Shown piece after piece: positions 34,652 through 43,540 of a DNA stretch of 64,000 nt. Numbering within the stretch: the first letter of the stretch is position 1; the number at the start of each line of letters is the position of its first letter. The stretch is from JADKAV01 sp963732355 (GTDB lineage: Bacteria; Actinomycetota; Actinomycetes; S36-B12; UBA10799), in the NCBI GenBank assembly GCA_963732355.1, contig CAVSZD010000007.1, positions 620,001 to 684,000 of the forward strand. The letters run 5' to 3'. Both the position numbers and the translations under genes were made by a program. The notes below the pieces were generated by a model. It was not told the origin of the DNA and searched no databases. It worked only from the letters and a program-made list of their open reading frames with translations.

Positions 34652-35437
34652 CTAGTTGCCGACCCCCACGGACAACACAGCCCTTTCAGGCACCGCTGAT
34701 TCCGGTCCCTCCACCAGCGAGACCCGGCCATCGGCCCACACCACCAGTCCCTTGCGGCCCGGCCTTGTAGCTCAAGCCAGGCCACCGCACGCTGACCCGA
34801 GCGCAAAGGCCGCGGTGGCATCGACGTCGGCCTCGACAAGTGACCCCGCGATAACAGTGACACTGGCCAATCCCTCAGGGGCCTCGCCGCTGCGGGCGTC
34901 GACCAGGTGCTGACCACGATGAGCCGTGCCACTGGTAGCCACCGCACCATCGCGCACGGGCACTGTGGCGATCAACCGGTCAGGAGCCAGCGGGTGCTCA
35001 ATGCCGACGTTCCACGCCGGACCAACTTGCGCGAGGCAGACCATGTCGCCGCCCGCAGACAGGCAGAAGTCGGTCTCCGGCAGAGCACGCAGATGCTAGG
35101 CCGCACGCTGCACGGCCCAGCCCTTGACCACGCCCGAGGGATCCAAACCCGGCCGCCAGATCGAGAAGGCCCCGTCCGAAGCCACCTCGGCCGCACGACC
35201 AATAGCCAGAACCTCGGCCACCTCAGGCGGGCCTTCGCTCACATGGACCTCGCCGCGCCCCAAGCGCGAGACGAAGGAGTCGGCTTTGTAGGTGCTGAAG
35301 ACCCCGTCGGACCAGCGCAGGCTCTCCATGACCGCATCCCAAGCCCGGCGCCCCACCTCGTCGTCAGCGTGCCGGCCTCGCAAGGCCACGCTGATGGGCA
35401 TCCCCATCACGTGTTCGACGTGACGCACGAGGTTCAC
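34652..35437 (-). pseudogene. apbE: Decayed apbE (FAD:protein FMN transferase)
   Basis: ApbE covalently attaches FMN to exported flavoproteins. Residues MNLVRHVEHVMGMPISV through GVVKGWAVQRAA (GTG 35437 to 35099) match ApbE. An in-frame TAG (35096-35098) then interrupts, after which the same frame resumes with HLRALPETDFCLSAGGDM and ADVDATAAFALG. Near 34797 the reading shifts frame (AVAWLELQG in another frame), hits TGA at 34772, and shifts back near 34760 to give GLVVWADGRVSLVEG before TAG at 34652. One stop and two compensating frameshifts argue for real decay. Its GTG overlaps the stop of the FMN-binding gene by four bases. Confidence 0.9.
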
Positions 35438-35850
35438 AGTCCCGCCTCGTCCAGTGCAGCCTGCAGTGACTGCAGGTACCCCACGCTGGTGACAGTCGCA
35501 CCGCTGACCATCGAGATGTTCGCGTCCTGGGCCTGCAGCGTCTCCTCGACCAGGATCGGCAGTGCGTACGCGTTGATCTGCTGGTCCTTGGGGTTGCTGT
35601 TGGGGTACTCCAGCACTTGGACGTCGCTCACTTCCGAACCCGTCACAGTGATCTCAACCTGGACCGGTCCCCATTCGGTTTGAACGGAAGGCCCTGTCAC
35701 GGTAACCGCCTGCTGCGTCTGCGGAGTCGCCGCGCTGCCCGAGATGACGGTGTCCTGACCAACGAGTACGCCCATGGTCGAGGTGTTGTAACCGAACAGC
35801 AGCACGACGATCGTGACCGTCGTGAGTAACGCGAAAACGATGCGCTTCAT
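35434..35850 (-). CDS. Membrane-anchored FMN-binding domain protein
   Basis: 138 aa from ATG 35850 (MKRIVFALLTTVTIVVLLFG), one N-terminal signal anchor, then an extracytoplasmic FMN-binding domain of about 90 residues. The C-terminal SGATVTSVGY carries the SGATxTS motif whose Thr is flavinylated by ApbE in related proteins. It lies between the oxidoreductase (five bases upstream) and apbE, so a trans-membrane electron-transfer chain is likely. The adjacent apbE is broken, leaving flavinylation in doubt. Confidence 0.9.
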   Translation of the reverse strand: MKRIVFALLTTVTIVVLLFGYNTSTMGVLVGQDTVISGSAATPQTQQAVTVTGPSVQTEWGPVQVEITVTGSEVSDVQVLEYPNSNPKDQQINAYALPILVEETLQAQDANISMVSGATVTSVGYLQSLQAALDEAGL

Positions 35851-35854
35851 GGGG

Positions 35855-37252
35855 TCACCATCCGAAATTCTCGATGTGGATCTGGTCGGCCGCAACGCCG
35901 GCGCCCTCAGCTGCGAGACGCACGGATTCGCTCCAGGGGACGGGACCACAGATGAACACGTCCCTGGCGTCGATATCGGGAACCCACTGCCGCAGGGCAC
36001 TACTGTCGTCCCAACCTTGGGCGCCCGCGCCGAGCCACGAGTCGGGGGTGCGGCGCGAACCCGGTAGCGGAACGACGTGCAGCCCTCGCTCTTGGGCCAG
36101 GACGGCGAACTCGCGGGTGAACAGCGCCGAGTCGGTAAAGCGGTACAGGACGATCGCCTCACCCGGGGCATAGTCAAGGCCCTCTGCCAGCGCCCGCAAC
36201 GGTGCGATGCCGACTCCGGCGCCAATCAGGACGACCTTCTGCTTGGTCCGGGCACGCGGCGACAGCCTGCCGTACGGGCCCTCCACAAGCACCCGCGTCC
36301 CAGGCCGGATTGCGCTGGTGCGGGCACTGTTGTCGCCTAGCGCCTTGACACTGATCCGCAGGCTCCGGCCGTCCGGAGCTGCCGACAGCGAGTACGGGTT
36401 TCCACGCGTCCAACCGCTGCGACCCAGGAACCGCCAATTGAAGAACTGTCCTGCCTGCGCCTCCAGTTCATCCATGTGCCGACCGGTCATGTAGACCGAC
36501 ATCACCGCGTCGCCCTCTGGCACCACAGAGGTCACTTGCAGGCGATGGCGGCCACTGCGCCACAGCGGCAAGCCGACGCGGAACACAAGAACGGCACCGG
36601 CGGCCAACGCCCAGAACGTCCACCAGTACAGCGTTGCCACGGACGAGTCGATGAACTGCTGCCCGGTCCACAACTGGTGCGGCAGCGCGAGACCTACCCC
36701 GAGGTAGGCGTAGAGGTGCAGCAGATGCCACGACTCGTACCGGAGCCGGCGGCGGGCGATCTTGATACTGGTCACCACGACCATGACCAGACATGCGGTA
36801 CCGGCCAAAGCCAGCAACATTCCCGGAAACGTGGTGGTGAGATTCCAGAACGTCGCGGGAATCGCAGTCAGGCTGCCGCCCGCGTAGCCCCACGTGTTGG
36901 CCACGATATGCACGACCATCAGGTTGAACGAGGTGAAACCCACGAGCCGGTGCAGGCCGACCATCCGGTCCTGCCCGAACGCGCGCTCCAGCAACGGGAT
37001 CCGCGCGATGAGCAGCACCTGCACCAGCAGCAGATCGCTGGCCCACAACCCGGCGATCCGGCCAAGGGAGTTCAGCCCGGACTCCCATGACGCGAGGTCC
37101 TGGATGCCCCCATCGGCGACCCACCAATACGTCACCAGCAGCAGCGAGGCCCACAGGAGCACACCCGAGGCTGCGCGCACCCGGGCATCGGTACGCGCCT
37201 TTGACGTGTCTATCGCCATGTGTTGAAGCCGTGGCTCGTCCAGCAGTGTCAT
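35855..37252 (-). CDS. Ferric-reductase-like transmembrane oxidoreductase
   Basis: 465 aa. The N-terminal half has six membrane helices of the ferric-reductase/NOX family with candidate haem histidines in GLHRLVGFTSFNLMVVHI and SWHLLHLYAYLG. The C-terminal half (about 225-465) is a ferredoxin-NADP reductase-like module: FAD-binding NPYSLSAAPDG, GPYGRLS, NAD-binding GAGVGIAPLRAL and CGPVPW. It probably moves electrons from NAD(P)H across the membrane to the FMN-binding protein. It overlaps the small membrane gene upstream by four bases. Confidence 0.92.
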   Translation of the reverse strand: MTLLDEPRLQHMAIDTSKARTDARVRAASGVLLWASLLLVTYWWVADGGIQDLASWESGLNSLGRIAGLWASDLLLVQVLLIARIPLLERAFGQDRMVGLHRLVGFTSFNLMVVHIVANTWGYAGGSLTAIPATFWNLTTTFPGMLLALAGTACLVMVVVTSIKIARRRLRYESWHLLHLYAYLGVGLALPHQLWTGQQFIDSSVATLYWWTFWALAAGAVLVFRVGLPLWRSGRHRLQVTSVVPEGDAVMSVYMTGRHMDELEAQAGQFFNWRFLGRSGWTRGNPYSLSAAPDGRSLRISVKALGDNSARTSAIRPGTRVLVEGPYGRLSPRARTKQKVVLIGAGVGIAPLRALAEGLDYAPGEAIVLYRFTDSALFTREFAVLAQERGLHVVPLPGSRRTPDSWLGAGAQGWDDSSALRQWVPDIDARDVFICGPVPWSESVRLAAEGAGVAADQIHIENFGW

Positions 37253-37464
37253 CGGTTGCCGCCTCGCTGTTCAGTGCTGATCCCGGCAGGGTCACGGGCC
37301 AGCGTCGTGCCGGCCGCAGCGCCGAGCAACCCAGCAGCGACGAGAACTGCCGCGATCACCACGACGTGCGGGCCCTGGCGGGTCGGTGAGGCGGGCGGGG
37401 TGGAGATTGGCGTGTCCCCCGCGCCCGGTTCCCACCGGGAACCGCTGTGCCGAATAGGGTCCAT
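37249..37464 (-). CDS. Small single-pass membrane protein (71 aa) starting the flavin operon
   Basis: From ATG 37464 (MDPIRHSGSRWEPG): a polar, Pro/Thr-rich N-terminus, one transmembrane helix (about 34-55, VVVIAAVLVAAGLLGAAAG) and a short basic tail. The four-base ATGA overlap with the oxidoreductase start supports translation. No family recognised. A decayed duplicate lies 530 bases upstream. A longer frame to 37866 runs through a family 2 repeat and is not credible. Confidence 0.65.
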   Translation of the reverse strand: MDPIRHSGSRWEPGAGDTPISTPPASPTRQGPHVVVIAAVLVAAGLLGAAAGTTLARDPAGISTEQRGGNR

Positions 37465-37663
37465 GCCCACATGGTGAGGTGCCCGATTCGGCATCAGGCG
37501 TGAGAAGGGTGAGAACCGGGTAAGGATCGTTGCCTTGACTGCCGCACCGGCTAGCGCTGGCACGTTCATCAGTTCCGCATCTGGTCGGGCTCGCAGCGCC
37601 CCGATCCTTCCCGTGCATGCGCCTCCGTCGGCCGCCGCTGGTGGGTGCTGTCGGTCCGGCACT

Positions 37664-37751
37664 GTCCGAATCTGCAGGTTGATCAATGGCTCAAGTCCGG
37701 GTCTGTGGGGAGCGCGGCGTCTCGTCGCTTGATCAGCCTGCAGATTCGGAC
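37664..37751. repeat. Family 2 inverted repeat, copy c (88 bp)
   Basis: Arms GTCCGAATCTGCAGGTTGATCAA and its near-complement at the right end (one mismatch), same length as copy a. The interior GGCTCAAGTCCGGGTCTGTGG matches copies a and b. It lies between the two copies of a duplicated segment. Confidence 0.93.
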
Positions 37752-37780
37752 ACACACCGCCGCCTACGGGTCGTCGGACC

Positions 37781-37992
37781 CGAGGCGAAATGCTCGGGAT
37801 CGTCCTCGTGCGCGAAGTGGGGGCATCCAGCAGGGTCACGGGCCAGCGTCGTACCGGCCACAGCACCGAGCAGCCCCGCGGCGATCACAGCTAGGTGCGG
37901 GCGCTGGCTTGGCGGTAGGGCGGGCGAGGCGGTGTTGGCGCGTCCCCCGAGCCGGGCTCCCACCGGGATCCGATGTGCCGAATAGGGTCCAT
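37781..37992 (-). pseudogene. Decayed duplicate of the small membrane gene fused to a hydrolase fragment
   Basis: Read on the minus strand, MDPIRHIGSRWEPGSGD at ATG 37992 copies the start of the 71-aa gene, then the frame shifts. Another frame continues with VIAAGLLGAVAGTTLARDPAG. After DPAG it changes to CPHFAHEDDPEHFAS, which resembles the C-terminus of the alpha/beta hydrolase at 31,917 (HFPHEDDPEHFAS) at protein and DNA level. The upstream region to about 38,082 is also a copy of 37,465-37,550. Not expected to be functional. The remainder of 37,465-38,098 holds no gene. Confidence 0.82.
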
Positions 37993-38098
37993 GCCCACAT
38001 GCCGACGCCGGGATTCGGCGTCCATCGTGAGCAGGGTGAGATCCCGGTAAGGATCCTGGCCTTGACTGCCGGGCCACTGAGCCTGGCAGGCTGTACGC

Positions 38099-38707
38099 GT
38101 GAAACCGGTGCTGATTCTGCTCACCGGCTTCTGGGTGCTCATCTTCGTGGCCGGTGTAGCCAACCCCGGCTACAAGCACTACCGCGACCATGTGAGCCTG
38201 CTCGCCGCCGACGGCAGCAGACTGATCTGGGTCACGGTCCTGGCGATCCTGCTCACCGCCGCCGCGCAATGGGTCGCCGCCTACACGTTCTGGCCGGTGA
38301 ACCGAGCCGTCGCACTGCTCTTGATGGTCGCCGGACTCGCGCTCGCCTTCGTCGCGTTCTTCCGCGTTCCGTGTCCCGAGCGTGCCCGCTTCTGCCCTTA
38401 CGTCGTCGAGAACACGCCCGCCGAAACCGTCCACAACATCGGTGTGATCACCTACGCGGTCGTCACCATGGCGGCCATGATCGTCCTCGGACTGGTCGCA
38501 ATCACCAAGGGCCATCACAGCCTGGTGGGTGTGCCGGGGATCGTCGCATCAGTGGTGTTCGCGCTCACCTTCAGCGGTCTGTTGCTGTTCCCGGAGGGAC
38601 TGGCCCAGCGCACCTGGATCGCGGTCGGCCAGATCTGGCTGGTGGTCGCAGTCCATGAGGCGCAAACCCACCGCAGCCGGATCCAGACAACTGGGATCGT
38701 CCGATGA
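38099..38707 (+). CDS. DUF998-like membrane protein
   Basis: 202 aa from GTG 38099, with about six membrane helices and a conserved-looking loop RVPCPERARFCPYVVENT containing two cysteines. The layout resembles DUF998 proteins, which have no established function. It overlaps the 2-hydroxyacid dehydrogenase by four bases (ATGA), suggesting coupled translation. Confidence 0.78.
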   Translation: MKPVLILLTGFWVLIFVAGVANPGYKHYRDHVSLLAADGSRLIWVTVLAILLTAAAQWVAAYTFWPVNRAVALLLMVAGLALAFVAFFRVPCPERARFCPYVVENTPAETVHNIGVITYAVVTMAAMIVLGLVAITKGHHSLVGVPGIVASVVFALTFSGLLLFPEGLAQRTWIAVGQIWLVVAVHEAQTHRSRIQTTGIVR

Positions 38708-39570
38708 CGGTTGTGCTGATGCCGAGGTGGCTCGAGCCGCCGGCCGTGCCCGGCGTGCACTACCTGTGGTGGGATCGGGGCGAGCCGGAGCCGCCACAGC
38801 ACGACTTGGAGCGGGTTGAGGTGTTCGTCGCCCCCTACATGCCCGAACCGGTCGATCTGTCGATTGCCTGGCGGATGCCGCGGTTGACCCGGGTGGTCTC
38901 GCTGATGGCTGGCGTGGACGCGATGATCGCCGACCTGCCGCCGGTGCCCGTTGAGCGGGCCGTCGGCCTGCACGACACCAGTACCGCAGAGCTGGCGGTG
39001 GGCCTGATGATCGCCGCACAACGCGGTATCGACAGCTCCGCGCGCGATATGACGGCCGGGCGCTGGTCACACGTACGCCGGCCATCCTTGGCGGACAGTT
39101 GCGTCGCACTCGTCGGGTTCGGTGGAGTCGGCCGGGCGATCGCCACCCGCCTGGAACCGTTCGAGGTCGCCCTCACAGCCTTCTCCCGCAGTGGTCGCGA
39201 TTGTCTGCCCGTGACACAGTTCGACGTCCACCTGCCGTCCTTCGACATCGTGGTGCTGGCGATGCCGGGTCAGCCGGGGCCGGCCTTCATGTCGGCGGCC
39301 AGGCTGGCCGCTATGCGCGACGGCTCGTTGCTGGTCAACGTCGGTCGCGGATCCCTGGTGGATACCGAGGCGCTGGTGGTCGAGGCGACCGCCGGGCGGT
39401 TGCGGGCGGCCCTGGATGTCACAGATCCCGAGCCGCTGCCGCCGGGCCACCCACTGTGGACATGTCCCGGCGTGCTTGTGACACCCCACGTCGGCGGCGA
39501 CTCGCAGGCTTTCCTCCCGAGGGCCAGGGCGATGGTCGCTGCGCGGATGCGCGAGTTGGGCGGGCTCTGA
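38704..39570 (+). CDS. D-isomer-specific 2-hydroxyacid dehydrogenase
   Basis: 288 aa, NAD-dependent. Rossmann motif GFGGVGRAIATRLEPF (about 137-152), then VNVGRGSLVDTEAL, AALDVTDPEPLPPGHPLW and the catalytic His in TPHVGGDS. The catalytic Arg of the usual NVGRG..L motif is retained. The substrate is unknown; glyoxylate/hydroxypyruvate reductase-like enzymes are nearest in pattern. Second gene after the DUF998 gene. Confidence 0.9.
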   Translation: MTVVLMPRWLEPPAVPGVHYLWWDRGEPEPPQHDLERVEVFVAPYMPEPVDLSIAWRMPRLTRVVSLMAGVDAMIADLPPVPVERAVGLHDTSTAELAVGLMIAAQRGIDSSARDMTAGRWSHVRRPSLADSCVALVGFGGVGRAIATRLEPFEVALTAFSRSGRDCLPVTQFDVHLPSFDIVVLAMPGQPGPAFMSAARLAAMRDGSLLVNVGRGSLVDTEALVVEATAGRLRAALDVTDPEPLPPGHPLWTCPGVLVTPHVGGDSQAFLPRARAMVAARMRELGGL

Positions 39571-39571
39571 C

Positions 39572-39892
39572 TCAGCCGGGATCGAGCACCCAGAACTTGC
39601 GCAACGGTTGGGTGACATGCCAGATCGTGCGCGCACCTGCCTGGAGTTCGACCACATCCCCGGGACCGACTTCAAGATCTGGTCCGCCCTCGACCTCGAT
39701 GCGGGCCGCCCCATGGATCACCACGAAAACCTCGTGAGCCTCAATATCGGTGGAGACGCCCACTGAGTGTTCCCACAGCCCGCACTCGAGGTCGGCGACT
39801 GGCGCCTGCCAGACCCCTGTCGACACCGACTGACCAACCAGCGACTCATGCTCGATCTCGCGCTGCGACGAGAACAGAATCCGACTTTCCAT
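39572..39892 (-). CDS. Cupin domain protein
   Basis: 106 aa, a single small beta-barrel of the cupin_3/DUF861 type. Characteristic strings are GVSTDIEAHEVFVVIHGAARIEV and GPGDVVELQAG, followed by TIWHVTQPLRKFWVL. Function unknown; such proteins often relate to ureidoglycine or amino-sugar metabolism. It ends two bases from the convergent dehydrogenase gene. Confidence 0.88.
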   Translation of the reverse strand: MESRILFSSQREIEHESLVGQSVSTGVWQAPVADLECGLWEHSVGVSTDIEAHEVFVVIHGAARIEVEGGPDLEVGPGDVVELQAGARTIWHVTQPLRKFWVLDPG

Positions 39893-40086
39893 GAACCTGA
39901 TCCTATGGGCTGCATTTTGATACCGGAATTCGCTTGCACTTTTGTGTTCGACCCGGCATAGTGAGAAACACGCGAGGGGAGTACCCCATCACTCGCCGAT
40001 CGTCATTACGGTGGCTGCGTCAGCCACCCGGTCGGCGGGGGCCTCAGGGCCGGGAGAGACCTCTGGAAACGACCAGGAGTCAGTAC

Positions 40087-41175
40087 ATGAACGCACTTCT
40101 CAGCCCACCTCGTCCAATGCTGTCCCGACCCGACCAGAACGATCTCGAGGACTTGATGCGAGTCCGTGGCATGTGCGTGTCCATCCTCGTTTCCACACGC
40201 CCCGGGCTCCGTCTCATCGAGGCCGACCAGATGCAACTGCTGGCCAATGCCCGCGACGTGGAGCGACGCCTCGAACTCGAACCGGACCCTGCCACCGCCA
40301 GGGTTGTCGTGCCCCGATTGCGGGCCGCCGTTGAGAATGCCAGTCGCGGGCCGGCCGACAAGGCACTGGCGATCTTCGTGGGCGAGACCACCACGCGCGT
40401 CTTCCACCTGCCGGTGACCGTTGAGGACCGGGTCGTCATCGACCCCACTTTCGCGACCCGCGACGTGGTGCGAGCGGTTCAGAGCAACCCCAGGTTCCTG
40501 CTGCTGCACATGGACCACCGCTCTGCCAACTTGTACCGGTACAACCAGAAGTACCTCGAGCCCGTCCTGTCGCCCGACTTCCCCGCGCTGCGCGAGGGTC
40601 GCGTGCGGGCCGGGAGGGACGTGGAACGCCAACGGATGTTCCTGCGAGGCATCGACGCCGGTCTGAGCCGGCACCTCGCGGAGACGAACCTGCCCATCGT
40701 GATCGTGGGCGGAGATCGAGTGGTCGGTGAGTTCCTGCGCTTGACCCGCAACGGCTCCAAGGTCGCCGGGATCGCGCGGGGTATCCATTCGCGACCGCAC
40801 CTCAGCGAACTGGAGGACATCGGTCGATCCGTGATGCGCGACCACGTGGATGACCTTGCCGCTGCTGCCCACGACACCTTGTACGCCCGGCTTCGGGTCA
40901 AGCGCGCGGTCACCGGCCTGCTGGGCTGCTGGCATGCGGCCTCAACGGAGAATCCGGAGTTACTGGTGGTTGAGCAGCACTTCGCGATGCCGGCCCGCAT
41001 GGTCGCTGAAGGCCGCTACGTGGAACCCGCTGATGACGAGGAACACCCAGAGGTGATCGACGACGCGGTGGACGACTTGATCGAGAAGGTCCTGCAGTCC
41101 GGCGGATTCGTCTCGGTCGTGCCCGATGGGACCCTGCGAGAGCACGGGCGCGTAGCCCTGACTCTGGCTGGATGA
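40087..41175 (+). CDS. Bacterial archaeo-eukaryotic release factor-like (baeRF) protein
   Basis: 362 aa from ATG 40087, with GGGAGAG further upstream. The C-terminal third (VEQHFAMPARMVAEG, DAVDDLIEKVLQSGGFVSVV) has the eRF1 domain 3/L7Ae-like pattern, and the N-terminal region (CVSILVSTRPG) resembles the VLRF1/baeRF N-domain. No GGQ motif is visible. baeRF proteins are proposed to work on stalled ribosomes or as ribosome-associated factors in bacteria; the exact role is unknown. Transcribed alone. Confidence 0.8.
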   Translation: MNALLSPPRPMLSRPDQNDLEDLMRVRGMCVSILVSTRPGLRLIEADQMQLLANARDVERRLELEPDPATARVVVPRLRAAVENASRGPADKALAIFVGETTTRVFHLPVTVEDRVVIDPTFATRDVVRAVQSNPRFLLLHMDHRSANLYRYNQKYLEPVLSPDFPALREGRVRAGRDVERQRMFLRGIDAGLSRHLAETNLPIVIVGGDRVVGEFLRLTRNGSKVAGIARGIHSRPHLSELEDIGRSVMRDHVDDLAAAAHDTLYARLRVKRAVTGLLGCWHAASTENPELLVVEQHFAMPARMVAEGRYVEPADDEEHPEVIDDAVDDLIEKVLQSGGFVSVVPDGTLREHGRVALTLAG

Positions 41176-41266
41176 GACGACTGACCCGCAGGACCATCGT
41201 CGCGGCTCGGGCCCTTGTGCCGAGACGGGTTCTGCGGGTCAGTGCTGTGCCGGACAGAATGAAGTC

Positions 41267-41668
41267 ATGAACCTCATGGCCCAACCCGAACCCACGTTGC
41301 TCCCGCCGGATCCCGCGGCGCCTGCCGTTGCTGCCGGCGAGAACCCTGAACGCGTCGCCGCTCGCTTCCCGGCCTCGAGTTTGGCCTGGGCGACCTTGGC
41401 CCGCACCGCGCGCGAGCACGGCCGCACGATCGAGTCGTACGCGTTTGCCCGGGTGGGGTACCACCGTGGCCTGGACGCGTTGCGCCGCAACGGCTGGAAG
41501 GGCCACGGCCCGGTCCCCTGGTCACACGAGCCCAACCGCGGATTCCTGGAGTGCCTGCACGAACTGTCCCTGGCGGCGCAGGCGATCGGCGAGACCGACG
41601 AGGCCGACCGCACGCGACAGTTCCTTCACGACAGTTCAGCGGAGGCGGCCGACGTCCTGGGGGTGTGA
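41267..41668 (+). CDS. DUF3151 family protein
   Basis: 133 aa, helical and soluble. Diagnostic string VAARFPASSLAWATLARTA, then AFARVGYHRGLDALRRNGWKGHGPVPW. The family is restricted to actinobacteria and has no assigned function. TPR-like helical repeats are a possible fold. Start at ATG 41267. A family 1 palindrome follows 47 bases after the stop. Confidence 0.88.
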   Translation: MNLMAQPEPTLLPPDPAAPAVAAGENPERVAARFPASSLAWATLARTAREHGRTIESYAFARVGYHRGLDALRRNGWKGHGPVPWSHEPNRGFLECLHELSLAAQAIGETDEADRTRQFLHDSSAEAADVLGV

Positions 41669-41715
41669 GGCTGTGGGGCCGTCGTCCTGGTGCCCCGCCC
41701 AGTCCCGCCGCCCGC

Positions 41716-41783
41716 GTTAGAGGTTGTGCTGTTAGTTAGCGTTTCAACGCGTGGATTCGCTAACGAACCGCACAACCTCTAAC
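41716..41783. repeat. Family 1 palindrome, copy 6 (divergent)
   Basis: 68 bp between convergent genes. Boxes differ: left CTGTTA, right read inward CGGTTC. The inner arm is GTTAGCGTTTC instead of GTTAGCGAA. Flanks are CCCGC and CAGGG. Sequence to 41,879 shows no gene; CTAACGCGGGCCCG at 41840 is a terminus-like scrap. Confidence 0.92.
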
Positions 41784-41879
41784 CAGGGCACCGGGCCAAG
41801 CCCGCGAGGTGGGGCACGACACTGACTAGCCCCGGCCGTCTAACGCGGGCCCGCGGCACAGGGCCGAACCCGCCACACC

Positions 41880-42233
41880 TCAACGGGTCGGGCTGTTCCA
41901 CGCCGCCTTCATCATCGGCACCTGCAGGGGCAACCGGGCCCACACGGCCGCCTTCTGCCACACCGGCCGGCGACTGCGCTGCACGTCGAGGGCCATCTGC
42001 AGGTTGCCAACCGCAACGACGGCCAGGGTCGCGGTGGTTGCAGCGGGAGCCCATCGCTGCTGGGTGGCAAGACCGGCCGCACACACCAGTTCAGCCACAC
42101 CGCTGCCGATCACCCAAGCCCGGGCATCGCCCAACTGCTCGGGAATCATGGGCTCGAACACCTTTGGGCGTACCACGTGCACGACCCCGCTGAGAGTGAA
42201 GGCACCGATGACAAGGGTGGTTCCTGTGGGCAT
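41880..42233 (-). CDS. DoxX-like small membrane protein
   Basis: 117 aa from ATG 42233 (MPTGTTLVIGAFTLSGVVHVV) with four hydrophobic segments. VHVVRPKVFEPMIPEQLGDAR and GVAELVCAAGL resemble DoxX/DUF4267-like quinol-oxidase-related membrane proteins. Function unknown. 13 bases after the stop of the DUF445 gene on the same strand. Confidence 0.8.
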   Translation of the reverse strand: MPTGTTLVIGAFTLSGVVHVVRPKVFEPMIPEQLGDARAWVIGSGVAELVCAAGLATQQRWAPAATTATLAVVAVGNLQMALDVQRSRRPVWQKAAVWARLPLQVPMMKAAWNSPTR

Positions 42234-42246
42234 GGCCTCAGCGTAG

Positions 42247-43512
42247 TCACACCAGAATGACGTGACTGAGGGTGTAAATGGCCAACCCGGCCAGCGCACC
42301 AACCAGCGTTCCGTTGAGCCGGATGAACTGCAGGTCACGGCCGACCTGGATCTCGATCTTGCGAGAGGTCTCGTCGGCGTCCCAGCGATCGACGGTCTCG
42401 GTGATCAGCTTCGTGATCTCGTCACGGTTGTTGCGAACAACGTGGACCGCAGCGTCCTCGACCCACGTGTTCACCCGATCGCGACTGGATTCATTCTCGA
42501 CCAGGTTTCGGCCCAGCGAGACCAGCGAATCAACGATGCGTACCCGCAGGTCCGAGGTCGGGTCGTCCAAGGCGCGCAGCAGCATCTCCTTGGCCACCGT
42601 GCCCGTCGCGTTGAGGGTTCGGGCGACCTCCGGGTGGTCGAGCACACGCATCTTGGCCTGCTCCGCCTTGTACTGCATGTCCGCGTCGAAACGGAGGTCG
42701 TTGGACAGCTTGATCAATGCCTCATCGATCGACTTGCGCAGGGGATGATGGGGGTCGTCGCGGACATCTTGAGCGAAGCGCACTGCCTCGCGGTAGACCT
42801 TGTTGGCCACCATGTCGTCGGCCCATCGCGGAGACCAGGTCGGCGCTTGCCGCTCAACAACGTCGGTCACCCGGTTGCGGTTGTCCGCCAGCCAGTCGTA
42901 CAACGAGCCAGCCACCAAGTCGATGAGCGGCACATGAGCCCGGTCGGTAACGACCTCCCCAAGCAGATTGCCTGCGGGCTCCGCGATGGGGAACTCCTCG
43001 GCACGCTTGCGCAGAAACTCCCCCACAGCCGCACGCACCTGCTCATCGTCGAGCAGGCCCAGACCGGACTTGATCCCCACGGCGATCTCACTGGATACCC
43101 GCCGGGCGTTCTCGTAGTCGCTGATCCACTGACCGACCCGCAACCCGACGTCCAGGGCCTTGATGCGTTGCCGGACCACATCCTCGGCCAGGAAGTTGGT
43201 ACCGACGAAGTCCCCGAGGTTGCGCCCGATCGCGTTCTTGCGCGTGGGAATGATCGCCGTGTGCGGGATCGGGATTCCCAGCGGGTGGCGGAACAGCGCT
43301 GTCACTGCGAACCAGTCAGCCAGGGCACCGACCATGCCCGCTTCAGCTGCGGCGCGCACGTAGCCGGCCCAACCCACACCGTCTCGCTCCAGCACGAAGG
43401 CGATCGCGTAGATCACGGCTGCGGCGAGCAGCGCACCGACGGCCACGAGCTTCATGCGGCGCAGTCCGCGCAGTTTCTCCTCATCGGCCACTGTCAGGGC
43501 CAAGGCACTCAT
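42247..43512 (-). CDS. DUF445 family membrane protein
   Basis: 421 aa from ATG 43512 (MSALALTVADEEKLRG; the open frame allows 43530). Two N-terminal membrane helices, then EAGMVGALADWFAVTALFRHPLGIPIPHTAI, the DUF445 signature, a long helical cytoplasmic region, and a final hydrophobic segment near the C-terminus (LVGALAGLAIYTLSHVILV). Function unknown. It precedes the DoxX-like gene. Confidence 0.88.
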   Translation of the reverse strand: MSALALTVADEEKLRGLRRMKLVAVGALLAAAVIYAIAFVLERDGVGWAGYVRAAAEAGMVGALADWFAVTALFRHPLGIPIPHTAIIPTRKNAIGRNLGDFVGTNFLAEDVVRQRIKALDVGLRVGQWISDYENARRVSSEIAVGIKSGLGLLDDEQVRAAVGEFLRKRAEEFPIAEPAGNLLGEVVTDRAHVPLIDLVAGSLYDWLADNRNRVTDVVERQAPTWSPRWADDMVANKVYREAVRFAQDVRDDPHHPLRKSIDEALIKLSNDLRFDADMQYKAEQAKMRVLDHPEVARTLNATGTVAKEMLLRALDDPTSDLRVRIVDSLVSLGRNLVENESSRDRVNTWVEDAAVHVVRNNRDEITKLITETVDRWDADETSRKIEIQVGRDLQFIRLNGTLVGALAGLAIYTLSHVILV

Positions 43513-43540
43513 GGGGGCATCTTGCCCCACGTCCGGCGGA

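Noticed and set aside
34750..34800. GGCCTTGTAGCTCAAGCC looks like a tRNA D-arm
   Set aside because: No anticodon arm, T-arm or matching acceptor follows; the stretch belongs to the apbE pseudogene.
35090..35105. Possible readthrough or recoding of TAG in apbE
   Set aside because: TAG is used as a normal stop by the MFS and POT genes here, no recoding signal is visible, and two further frameshifts point to decay.
37465..37866. Extension of the 71-aa membrane protein to a 205-aa frame
   Set aside because: The added part crosses a family 2 repeat and has no protein-like pattern.
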